A stretch of 6,395 nucleotides of DNA from Halieaceae bacterium (GTDB taxonomy: Bacteria > Pseudomonadota > Gammaproteobacteria > Pseudomonadales > Halieaceae). The translations under genes and the position numbers were made by a program. Under the pieces are notes generated by a model, which was not told where the DNA came from, searched no databases, and saw nothing but the letters and a program-made list of their open reading frames with translations. Each line of letters starts with the position of its first letter. The first letter of the stretch is position 1. The stretch covers positions 1-6,395 of the forward strand of contig JABJAS010000206.1 in NCBI GenBank assembly GCA_018666055.1, given 5' to 3'. This document shows positions 1 through 6,386 of this stretch, piece after piece.

Positions 1-1
1 C

Positions 2-406
2 GCACTGCGAGGCTCACTGGAAGCGAAGGGTCTGGTGTTTGTCGAGAATACGAGCGATGCCGATTTACTGTTGAGCTGGCATTTGAACCTCATGGAAAAG
101 ACGGACGTCAAAAGCTACAACAATCCCTCCTACGGTGCCTCTATGGGCTATAGCCGTTACAACCGCTACTCGATGTACAACTGCTACAACTGTATGGGTC
201 AGACAGACGTTCGCGTGACTGAGTACACTCAGGGCACTTTCATTATCGATATGATCGACCCCGAGGAAAAAGCCTCAGTATGGCGAAGCGTCACACAGTC
301 TAAGCTGAAGGAAGAAACCATTCGTGATCAGGCAGCCCTCGACAGTGCGGCCGACCGCGTGCTGGGGGGCTTTCCGCCCGCTGGTAGTGCAGCCCCCGCT
401 CCCTGA
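2..406 (+). CDS. DUF4136-family putative lipoprotein, 3' part only
   Basis: The frame is open from the left edge (codons from position 2) to a TGA at 404-406, giving 134 residues of a gene whose start lies outside the window. The GTG at 35 is internal, because the upstream codons already read as family-like sequence (LRGSLEAKGLVFVENTSDAD). The pattern fits DUF4136: a segment ending in a 'KGL' turn, then 'DADLLLSWHLN', a variable Gly/Tyr-rich stretch, then a 'YTQGTFIIDMIDPEEKASVWRS' type strand pair and a closing helix ending in FPP. Members are usually small secreted lipoproteins of unknown function; the lipobox would be upstream and cannot be seen. A Tyr-rich patch with two Cys (YNCYNC) spans 113-199, and the tail is Ala/Pro-rich. 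The family call is by pattern only, and no function is claimed. Confidence 0.72.
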   Translation, partial: ALRGSLEAKGLVFVENTSDADLLLSWHLNLMEKTDVKSYNNPSYGASMGYSRYNRYSMYNCYNCMGQTDVRVTEYTQGTFIIDMIDPEEKASVWRSVTQSKLKEETIRDQAALDSAADRVLGGFPPAGSAAPAP

Positions 407-452
407 TTCGCATCGCTTACTGCACGCGTATCGAAAGAAACTCATTCAAAGC

Positions 453-489
453 GGGGTTATGCGGGGGAATGCCCCCGCTGCCTGACCCC
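453..489 (+). terminator. Two-tier GC-rich hairpin, possible terminator of the DUF4136 gene
   Basis: The inner stem is GCGGGGG (461-467) with CCCCCGC (472-478), a perfect 7 bp closed by an AATG loop. An outer stem pairs GGGGTTA (453-459) with TGACCCC (483-489), with one G.U wobble, separated from the inner stem by a small internal loop. It starts 46 bp after the stop of the preceding gene. No T-tract follows, so it is not a textbook Rho-independent terminator. It could instead be an mRNA 3'-end stabiliser or part of a structured RNA. Confidence 0.5.
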
Positions 490-550
490 AGCATGAGAAG
501 GCGCTCATCGTCTCACTCACGCGAGCCCGCGCCAGACGCTTTGAAAAAGT

Positions 551-563
551 TGACCTGCGGTCA
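551..563. promoter_or_regulatory. Short inverted repeat upstream of the ribA-like gene
   Basis: TGACC-TGC-GGTCA is a perfect 5 bp inverted repeat with a 3 bp spacer, centred about 96 bp upstream of the preferred ribA-like start and about 40 bp before a possible -10 box. The position would suit a regulator site. Arms of this length also occur by chance, and no regulator is identified. Confidence 0.2.
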
Positions 564-596
564 GCGATCAGCCGCGCCAGTGACTCGGAAGCGATT

Positions 597-602
597 TATA
601 CT
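597..602 (+). promoter_or_regulatory. Possible -10 box for the ribA-like gene
   Basis: TATACT matches the sigma-70 -10 consensus in five of six positions. Transcription would start near 609, leaving a leader of about 44 nt before the ATG at 653. This would rule out the TTG start at 608. No convincing -35 element lies 16-18 bp upstream; the TTGACC at 550-555 is too far away. The call rests on the -10 hexamer alone. Confidence 0.25.
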
Positions 603-642
603 GTGCGTTGACTGAGGCTCTGACATGCCCAGCGACGAACGT

Positions 643-646
643 AGGA
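643..646 (+). promoter_or_regulatory. Ribosome binding site that sets the ribA-like start
   Basis: AGGA lies 6 nt before the ATG at 653. The alternative in-frame TTG at 608 has no Shine-Dalgarno sequence. This favours the shorter protein. Confidence 0.5.
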
Positions 647-652
647 ACCGAC

Positions 653-1474
653 ATGTTTACTTATATCAACCCGGAGATTCGTGAGCGTCTGATTCGTGAC
701 GGAAAGCTGCGTCGCATCAATAGCGACGGTGAGCCGGTCGAAACAGACAGCGCAGCGGGTCCTGGACAACACCTTAATCTCCTGGGCCCTATCCCCATGC
801 CCCTGGCTAGAGGCTCGCAGCATCCGACGGTCAGATGGTATGCCTGTGTCAGAAGCACCGAGCTGAGTGAGGTTGAGGATCTAGCCAGCACCCTGCGTGA
901 ACAAGGCGGCCAACACTTGTTCTCTCATTTGGCCTCCAGCATGGCAGTGAACAGCATATTGGTCATCGGCAAGCCCGAAGAGAGCGATAACCCTTTAGTC
1001 AGAGTGCACTCCAACTGTCTAACGGGCGATATTTTTGGCTCTCGGCGATGCGAATGCGGACCACAATTAGAAGCAGCGATTGATCGGATTGCAGAGGATC
1101 CCCAGGGCGGTTATTTAATTTACATGGCGGGCCACGAAGGCCGAGGGATCGGGCTCTGGGCGAAAGCGGCGACCTATCTATTGCAAGATGCAGGCGAGGA
1201 TACCTATCAGGCCAACCAGTCTTTGGGCTTACCCGACGACTCCCGAGATTTTTCGGATGCGGCCATTTTGCTCAAACATTTTTGCCACGATCGCGGCATC
1301 CGCCTACTCACCAACAATCCGAAAAAACTGGATGACCTAGCCGCGCTGGGCGTCAAAGGGATTGAACAGGTGAAGCACGTTGTCGGCGTCGACGATTTCA
1401 ACTTGCAATATCTCAAGGCCAAACGTGATTGGGGACATAAGCTAGCCGACGATGATCTGGATACCCCGACTTAG
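653..1474 (+). CDS. ribA: GTP cyclohydrolase II-like protein (RibA family), N-terminally extended
   Basis: The protein has 273 residues. GTP cyclohydrolase II opens GTP to 2,5-diamino-6-ribosylamino-pyrimidinone phosphate, releasing formate and pyrophosphate, as the first step of riboflavin/FAD synthesis in the cytoplasm. The core carries the zinc-site motif HSNCLTGDIFGSRRCEC with C122, C133 and C135, then EGRGIGL (162-168), a Tyr at 175 aligning with E. coli RibA Tyr105, DSRDF with D196 and R198 (aligning with Asp126 and Arg128), and RLLTNNPKK (217-225). These key residues are all present, so activity is plausible. Two oddities stand out. About 70 extra N-terminal residues precede the core compared with the roughly 196-residue E. 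coli enzyme. The usual RQEGR loop reads MAGHEGR, one residue longer and without the Arg. It may be a RibA paralogue with a different physiological role rather than the housekeeping copy. ATG 653 is preferred over TTG 608 because of the AGGA site. Confidence 0.87.
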   Translation: MFTYINPEIRERLIRDGKLRRINSDGEPVETDSAAGPGQHLNLLGPIPMPLARGSQHPTVRWYACVRSTELSEVEDLASTLREQGGQHLFSHLASSMAVNSILVIGKPEESDNPLVRVHSNCLTGDIFGSRRCECGPQLEAAIDRIAEDPQGGYLIYMAGHEGRGIGLWAKAATYLLQDAGEDTYQANQSLGLPDDSRDFSDAAILLKHFCHDRGIRLLTNNPKKLDDLAALGVKGIEQVKHVVGVDDFNLQYLKAKRDWGHKLADDDLDTPT

Positions 1475-1484
1475 TGTCGTCAGG

Positions 1485-1799
1485 TTAATTTAACCACTCC
1501 GGCAGCGGCTCCCGCCCCAGCGGCAACTCCATCATGTTATCCGCGGCTTGATGGCTATGCCCTACCATTTCATCGTAAGCGCTGCGTTGTCGCAAGAAGA
1601 GCTCGCAGGTGACCGCTTTGCGAATGGTGCGCTGCATCTCTAACAAATTGCGGGTCTTGAGCACCTTGCCGTTGCGATCGGCAATCAGCCGCTCCTCCTC
1701 GCCGAGCCGAGCGTGAGCAATATACAAGCTCAAATCCACTGATTCGATGACAACGTCCGTGAGTCCAGCACTGCCGAGCTCGCTTAAGGCTATTTTCAT
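1485..1799 (-). CDS. DUF6482-like small protein
   Basis: The protein has 104 residues and starts MKIALSEL. The open frame continues upstream to 2177, but the start at 1799 has a strong AGGAGG 9 nt before it, and the upstream stretch overlaps the cho gene, so the longer reading is rejected. The N-terminal half reads like a small beta-rich fold (VVIESVDLSLYIAHARLGEEERLIADRNGKVL, shown by its segments), followed by a helix and the segment QRSAYDEMVG. That segment resembles the 'HDEM(V/C)G' signature I associate with DUF6482 proteins of Pseudomonas and relatives. There is no signal peptide or membrane segment, so it is probably cytoplasmic. The function is unknown. It converges on the ribA-like gene with a 10 bp gap and diverges from cho, so it is a single-gene transcript. 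Confidence 0.75.
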   Translation of the reverse strand: MKIALSELGSAGLTDVVIESVDLSLYIAHARLGEEERLIADRNGKVLKTRNLLEMQRTIRKAVTCELFLRQRSAYDEMVGHSHQAADNMMELPLGREPLPEWLN

Positions 1800-1808
1800 T
1801 ACACTGTC

Positions 1809-1814
1809 CCTCCT
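1809..1814 (-). promoter_or_regulatory. Strong Shine-Dalgarno of the DUF6482-like gene
   Basis: CCTCCT on the plus strand is AGGAGG on the coding strand, 9 nt from the ATG at 1799-1797. It decides the start among several in-frame Met codons upstream. Confidence 0.75.
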
Positions 1815-1952
1815 GAATGAACTACGACTCGGCAGCTCGTTCGGTTTGCTCATTGCTCTATCAGGCTGCCCCCCCTTTGGGTAGACGAGAAGCAGGCGGA
1901 AGGCAAACGGTGCGGCCGACCGTCGACCCATACACCAAACGAGGACAAGCGC

Positions 1953-1965
1953 GACACAGTGTGTC
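1953..1965. promoter_or_regulatory. Perfect inverted repeat just upstream of cho, possible operator
   Basis: GACACA-G-TGTGTC has two perfect 6 bp arms around a single base. It sits in the 1800-1988 divergent intergenic region, ending 23 bp before the cho ATG at 1989, and it also covers the alternative GTG start at 1959. A site here could repress cho-phr, or affect both divergent genes. It does not match the LexA consensus CTGT-N8-ACAG, and no regulator is identified. Confidence 0.3.
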
Positions 1966-1988
1966 CAGCACAGTATGACAACGACAGC

Positions 1989-2909
1989 ATGGCCATAGTG
2001 ACTGAGCCCTTCACAATTACCCGAGCAGGCGCGCCCGCGGAGACGCTGCCCCGGTGTAGCGGTGTCTATCGATTTTTCGATGCGGCTGGCGCGCTCCTGT
2101 ACATCGGGAAAAGTGTCGATATCCGCAGCCGGGTGACTCAGCATATTAATGAGGGTCGTAAACCCGGTCGCCATCAACGTCTGATGTCACAAGTCCGCCA
2201 AGTGGATTGTCAAATGACCGCTGGGGAGGTCGGTGCCTTGTTAATCGAGAATGACGCCATCAAACGCGAGGTCCCCCTGTTTAACCGTCGCCAAAGGCGG
2301 CTGCGGCGCCTCTGGACGATTACGCTGACCTCTTCGCCTGAGGGGTTTTTGCAGCCCAGCGCCATCGACTTTCTACCCATCGCCACGAGGAACATCGATA
2401 CATTTGGACTCTATGCCAATAAAAGCCGAGTCATCAGCTCACTGCAAAACCTGGCCAGAGATCACGCCCTGTGTCTTCGCATGATGGGGCTAGACCGAGG
2501 CCACGGGCCGTGTTTTCAACACCAACTAGGGCGATGCGATGGCGCCTGCGCCGGCGCGGAATCTTCGGCAGCACACAATGCGCGTTTGCTGGATCAACTC
2601 TCGCGACAACGCATCGCGGCATGGCCATTCGACGGCCCTTTACTACTGGCAGAGCACACGATTAAACCCATCGAAAAGCAACCCGAGCAACAATTTCACC
2701 TCATTGATCAGTGGGCATGGTACGGCTGCTTCGACACGCTAACAGCGGCACAAGAAGCCTTACTAACCGAACAAACACCCGCCTTCGATCGCGATGCTTA
2801 CCGCCTGATTTATAGCGCGATGTATCGCGGCCGGGTGAACTTACAAGACGTGTCAACCGGTCAGCCGGTCGTGAACGTCCTGTTGTCAAAGAACCCTCAC
2901 ACCTCATGA
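1989..2909 (+). CDS. cho: Cho-type UvrC-homologous excinuclease (GIY-YIG)
   Basis: The protein has 306 residues, against about 295 for E. coli Cho. Cho makes the 3' incision at lesions bound by UvrB in nucleotide excision repair, as an alternative to UvrC for bulky damage. The GIY-YIG nuclease domain is at about 22-100: GVY (25-27), LYIGKS (37-42), IRSRV (45-49) with the Arg expected at the active site, and E87 within [10 protein letters not shown] as the likely metal ligand, then PLFN (96-99). The family Cys-rich region follows, with C162, C175, C183 and C187 ([14 protein letters not shown]). The C-terminal part aligns with Cho ([28 protein letters not shown]). The UVR, RNase H-like and HhH domains of UvrC are absent, so it is not a broken uvrC. 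The start is uncertain: ATG 1989 has no clear Shine-Dalgarno, and a GTG at 1959 with a distant GAGG would add ten residues. The stop overlaps the photolyase start by ATGA. No LexA box was found upstream, although E. coli cho is SOS-regulated. Confidence 0.9.
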   Translation: MAIVTEPFTITRAGAPAETLPRCSGVYRFFDAAGALLYIGKSVDIRSRVTQHINEGRKPGRHQRLMSQVRQVDCQMTAGEVGALLIENDAIKREVPLFNRRQRRLRRLWTITLTSSPEGFLQPSAIDFLPIATRNIDTFGLYANKSRVISSLQNLARDHALCLRMMGLDRGHGPCFQHQLGRCDGACAGAESSAAHNARLLDQLSRQRIAAWPFDGPLLLAEHTIKPIEKQPEQQFHLIDQWAWYGCFDTLTAAQEALLTEQTPAFDRDAYRLIYSAMYRGRVNLQDVSTGQPVVNVLLSKNPHTS

Positions 2910-4375
2910 ATATTGTCTGGTTCAAGCGCGATCTTCGACTCATCGATCACCAGCCGCTCGCAGCAGCCATCGATCAAGGAGAGCCACTACTACTGCTCTA
3001 CATCATTGAACCGATGCTCATTCGGGACGCTCACTACCGAGGCCGTCATTGGCATTTCATCGCGCAATCGCTCAATGAACTCAATCAGCAGTTGCAGCCA
3101 TACGGCGCCACCATTCAGGTGCTCGAAGGCGAGGCAGAAACACTGCTGAGGACCCTCCACCAGCACCTGCCCATTAAACAGCTTTTTAGCCATGCAGAGA
3201 CTGGACTGAGCCTCACTTTTGATCGCGATCGGCGCGTCATGCGCTTTTGCACTGCCGAGGGGATTCGCTGGCAGGAATTCCAAAGCAATGGCGTTCAGCG
3301 CGGCCGTGCTGATCGTCGGGGATGGAACCGCGCCTGGCATCAGGTGATGGGGCAACCGCTCATTACGACCAATCTGAATCGCCTCAGAACACTGCATCAG
3401 CCGCTACCTGAAGCCTTAATGGGAGCGCAAACAAGCCGATTGGCGGGTTGGGACGCACACAAACCCGACTTTCAGCGCGGTGGCACCCAAGCGGCATCGT
3501 CCGTGTTAACGAGCTTTCTCGACGAACGCGCTCAGCGTTATCAAATAAGTATTTCTAAACCTGAGGCCAGCCGACATCATTGTTCTCGACTGTCACCTCA
3601 TTTGGCGTGGGGCAATCTAAGCTTGCGTCAGGCTTACCACGCGCTGAAACACAGGCAAAGTGAAGGGCAATGGGGCCGCGCGCTCGGCGCCTTTGAGTCT
3701 CGATTGCACTGGCACTGCCATTTTATTCAAAAGTTCGAAATGGAATGCCGGATGGAGTGTGAGGACTTAAATCGGGGGTATCTGGATTTTCCGCGTCGCC
3801 GCGACCCAGAACGGCTCGGTGCTTGGCGAGAGGGCCAGACCGGCTACCCGTTAATTGATGCGTCGATGCGATGCTTGCTGCAAACGGGTTACATCAATTT
3901 TAGATCTCGAGCCATGCTGGTGTCCTTTCTCACACATCATTTGTGGCAAGACTGGCGCACCGGGGCCGCTTGGTTAGGGTCACTCTTCCTCGATTTTGAG
4001 CCGGGCATTCATTATCCACAAATGCAGATGCAGGCGGGAGTCACGGGCATCAATACCATCCGGATTTATAACCCGGTCAAGCAATCTTTGGATCACGATC
4101 CAGAGGGGACTTTTATCTTACGTTGGGTGCCTGAGCTGGCTGGCCTACCCACCCCGCTGCTACATCAACCTTGGCTTCGATCACCGCTTGAGCGCCAGAT
4201 GCATCCCATCGACTATCCTGACCCCATCGTGGATCTCAAAACGTCTTATCAGGAGGCTAAAGAGCAGTTGTGGCGGCTCAAATCCACTGAGGGCGTTAAG
4301 CGCGAGCGGGAGCGTATTCTCAGTCGTCATATTGAACAGCGCGTCAGTCGCGCGAAGAGCGCCTCCTCCCCCTAA
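2906..4375 (+). CDS. Photolyase/cryptochrome-family flavoprotein, divergent subgroup
   Basis: The protein has 489 residues. Photolyases use blue light and FADH- to split ultraviolet dimers in DNA; cryptochromes share the fold. The N-terminal Rossmann-like antenna domain starts at [11 protein letters not shown] and covers about 1-130. The helical FAD domain covers about 200-430, with [12 protein letters not shown] (228-239), SRLHW (265-269), [10 protein letters not shown] (313-322), INFRSRAM (330-337), DWR (349-351), LDFEPG (362-367), [14 protein letters not shown] (380-393) and RWVPEL (406-411). R335 and D363 align with the E. coli Arg344-Asp372 pair, and W269 with the lesion-contacting Trp277. 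Of the electron-transfer Trp chain only W350 (Trp359) is kept: the Trp382 region reads MQMQ (373-376) and the Trp306 position is near R297. The C-terminal Cys pattern of the Fe-S group is absent. The ATG lies inside the end of cho and lacks a good Shine-Dalgarno, suggesting coupling. Whether it repairs CPDs, 6-4 products or signals cannot be told from sequence. Confidence 0.88.
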   Translation: MNIVWFKRDLRLIDHQPLAAAIDQGEPLLLLYIIEPMLIRDAHYRGRHWHFIAQSLNELNQQLQPYGATIQVLEGEAETLLRTLHQHLPIKQLFSHAETGLSLTFDRDRRVMRFCTAEGIRWQEFQSNGVQRGRADRRGWNRAWHQVMGQPLITTNLNRLRTLHQPLPEALMGAQTSRLAGWDAHKPDFQRGGTQAASSVLTSFLDERAQRYQISISKPEASRHHCSRLSPHLAWGNLSLRQAYHALKHRQSEGQWGRALGAFESRLHWHCHFIQKFEMECRMECEDLNRGYLDFPRRRDPERLGAWREGQTGYPLIDASMRCLLQTGYINFRSRAMLVSFLTHHLWQDWRTGAAWLGSLFLDFEPGIHYPQMQMQAGVTGINTIRIYNPVKQSLDHDPEGTFILRWVPELAGLPTPLLHQPWLRSPLERQMHPIDYPDPIVDLKTSYQEAKEQLWRLKSTEGVKRERERILSRHIEQRVSRAKSASSP

Positions 4376-4381
4376 ATCCTT

Positions 4382-4390
4382 TGCTATGCT
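4382..4390 (+). promoter_or_regulatory. Possible extended -10 promoter for asmA
   Basis: TG-C-TATGCT has the extended -10 form, in the 46 bp gap between the photolyase stop and the asmA start. Transcription would begin near 4397, about 25 nt before ATG 4422. There is no recognisable -35 element. If real, asmA could be transcribed independently of cho-phr. The ATG at 4386 inside it is in frame with asmA but lacks a Shine-Dalgarno. Confidence 0.25.
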
Positions 4391-4421
4391 GGACGCCACT
4401 AAAAACCGTAGAGAGACCATT

Positions 4422-6359
4422 ATGCTGATCATCCTCTGGATTCTCGGAGCGCTACTCGCTTTGGTCGTATTGGCCATAGTGCTCCTCCCCATCTTTATCG
4501 ACGAGCAGGCGCTCACTGAGTTGGCGGCAGAGCAAGTGCGCGCCAACACAGGGGGTGAGTTGGTCATCAACGGGGAGACCGACATCAGTTTCTTTCCGCG
4601 CTTTGGGTTGCGACTCGAAGACGTCGAACTGGATCTGCCCGCGCAAACTGAGTTTGACGTCACGATCGCGGCGTCGGTGGATGAATTAGAGGTAGGTCTT
4701 TCTCTATTACCGCTGTTGAGTGGCACTGTCGATGTCGGCACGATCATCATTGCGGGGATCGCTGCGGACATCACCGAACCACAGGCACTCCCGCCAGCAC
4801 CCGAACCCATGCCAAGCATGAGTGATAGGGAATGGGAACAGCGAGGCAAGCTCATTCGACGGACCAAAGCGCAAGAGCGTCAGCGCCAATTGGACGAGGG
4901 GAGTGATTTCTCCGGAATCGGCATACTCGCCGAGGCCATCCGAATAGATGATGTCACCGTGAAGATTCGATCGTGGGAAGGAGATCTCATCAACCACATT
5001 GTGGTGGAAACCCTGTCTCTCGCCGACGTGAATACGCGAGATGAACCGATGCGCCTCGATGGCGCAATCATCGTACTCGGTGATGGCGGCGCCGTGCCGT
5101 TAGAGATTTCCCTCGACGGCAATATCCGACTCACCTCTGATCTGAGCAGGCTCCAGCTAGATCAGTTAAAAGCAACGGTGGACGGTGCGCTCACCGAACC
5201 GGTCATCAATACACTTAGCGGTGACTTCACAATGACTCCCGCCAAGGGCGACTTCGTCATTAATACGAGACTGCCTGGAGGCGATGTGAACGGTCAGCTG
5301 GTGTGGTCGCCGCTCGAAAGCCCAGAGATCAAGCTCGACATCACAACTGAACGACTCGATCTGGATCAGATTCATCCAGCAACCCCGGCTGCGACAAACT
5401 CAATACCGATGGAGACCGCACCCAAGGAAGCCGCAACGAAGGCCACAGCAACGGCGCCCCAGCCCGTTACTCAGCCAACAAACGTGTCGGCACCCCTCCC
5501 CGTGGGTCCGCTACGCGACCTAGACTTAGCACTGCGTGTAGCCGCTGACCATTTGATTGTCAGTGGACAATCGATTAACACCGCTCAAGTCTCTATGACC
5601 ATTAGAGATGGCGTCACGACCATCGATTACCTCCGTGGTGTAATCCACGAGGGGCAACTCGACACCCGCATCACACTGAATGCGCGCAGACCCATCGTGG
5701 AAGCCGACGTTGAGGGTGGACTAAAAGGGGTCAACATGGATTTGTTGCTGGCAAGTGTGGGCAACACGAATGCCGCGACCGGACGAATCGAACTCGCGTG
5801 GGATATCGATACCGAGGGCGCAACCAGTAATGACCTGATCACCGGCCTCAACGGCGATGTCAGCGCGGAGGGTCAAGACCTTGTGTTCAATAAAATTGCC
5901 GTTCAAGGATTAGTCTGCACGGCCGTTGCAGCGGTGAATAAAATCCCACCGATCTCAGGTCTTCCCACCAACACACCCATTAGTGAGCTCAGAATGGCGC
6001 TCGATTTTGATGATGGCGCGGGCGACATTGAGGCACTGCGCTTTGCGACGCCCGGCGTGGTCATGAAAGGCTCGGGTGATATTGCGCTGGATACCCTCGA
6101 CTACCGCTTTCGGCTGGAAGGCCAAGTCAATAATGACATCATGGAGGTCAGCCCGCAGTGTGTTATTGACCAACGCTACGCGGGCGTCGACTGGCCGGTC
6201 GACTGCCAAGGCAATTTATCTTCGGAATCGGGCGCCGCCTGTCAGATTGATATTGCGTCCGTGGCTGAACAGATCCTAAAGAATGAAGCACAACAGCAGC
6301 TTCAAGATGTGATCGAGGAAAAAGCCGGCGCCTTTATGAAGAAACTGTTCGGTGATTAA
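4422..6359 (+). CDS. asmA: AsmA-family inner-membrane/periplasmic protein
   Basis: The protein has 645 residues, close to E. coli AsmA (617). AsmA-like proteins are inner-membrane-anchored, mostly periplasmic proteins of the VPS13-like/repeating beta-groove superfamily, implicated in outer-membrane assembly and phospholipid transport. Residues 2-25 form one hydrophobic membrane segment. The family N-terminal domain follows (IDEQALTELAAEQV, GETDISFFPRFGLRLEDVEL). A charged, probably helical insert lies at about 130-165, and a Thr/Ala/Pro-rich linker at about 318-362. A C-terminal AsmA domain runs from LRDLDLALRVAADHLIV onward, ending with the Cys-bearing segment DWPVDCQGN and CQID, then a helix. 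The frame is open upstream to 3996, but that part lies over the photolyase gene. ATG 4422 is preferred because it opens directly on the membrane segment, with a weak GAGAG 6 nt upstream; ATG 4386 is the alternative. A 46 bp gap follows the photolyase gene on the same strand. Confidence 0.9.
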   Translation: MLIILWILGALLALVVLAIVLLPIFIDEQALTELAAEQVRANTGGELVINGETDISFFPRFGLRLEDVELDLPAQTEFDVTIAASVDELEVGLSLLPLLSGTVDVGTIIIAGIAADITEPQALPPAPEPMPSMSDREWEQRGKLIRRTKAQERQRQLDEGSDFSGIGILAEAIRIDDVTVKIRSWEGDLINHIVVETLSLADVNTRDEPMRLDGAIIVLGDGGAVPLEISLDGNIRLTSDLSRLQLDQLKATVDGALTEPVINTLSGDFTMTPAKGDFVINTRLPGGDVNGQLVWSPLESPEIKLDITTERLDLDQIHPATPAATNSIPMETAPKEAATKATATAPQPVTQPTNVSAPLPVGPLRDLDLALRVAADHLIVSGQSINTAQVSMTIRDGVTTIDYLRGVIHEGQLDTRITLNARRPIVEADVEGGLKGVNMDLLLASVGNTNAATGRIELAWDIDTEGATSNDLITGLNGDVSAEGQDLVFNKIAVQGLVCTAVAAVNKIPPISGLPTNTPISELRMALDFDDGAGDIEALRFATPGVVMKGSGDIALDTLDYRFRLEGQVNNDIMEVSPQCVIDQRYAGVDWPVDCQGNLSSESGAACQIDIASVAEQILKNEAQQQLQDVIEEKAGAFMKKLFGD

Positions 6360-6386
6360 ACTATTTCCCATCGCGGTAGCGAAACG

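Noticed and set aside
407..652. FMN riboswitch or small RNA gene before the ribA-like gene.
   Set aside because: The conserved FMN-element words are not visible. Only the hairpin at 453-489 and a short inverted repeat stand out.
1800..1988. LexA (SOS) box upstream of cho.
   Set aside because: I looked for CTGT-N8-ACAG. The nearby ACAG and CTGT words do not pair at the right spacing.
1800..2177. Upstream extension of the minus-strand DUF6482-like frame (230 residues in total).
   Set aside because: It overlaps the conserved cho coding sequence, its translation looks unlike a protein domain, and a strong AGGAGG sets the start at 1799.
1989..2909. Truncated or broken uvrC.
   Set aside because: Length, domain order and C-terminal sequence agree with intact Cho over the whole protein.
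2990..3397. Minus-strand open frame of 135 codons, with several others inside the photolyase and asmA genes.
   Set aside because: These are shadows of strongly supported plus-strand genes and show no recognisable domain or ribosome binding site.
2906..4375. Fe-S bacterial cryptochrome/photolyase (PhrB/CryB type).
   Set aside because: The four clustered Cys of that group are not present in the C-terminal half; the Cys at 271, 281, 285 and 323 do not fit the pattern.
3996..4421. Upstream extension of the asmA frame giving a 787-residue protein.
   Set aside because: It lies in another frame of the well conserved C-terminal part of the photolyase. The AsmA membrane anchor begins right at ATG 4422.
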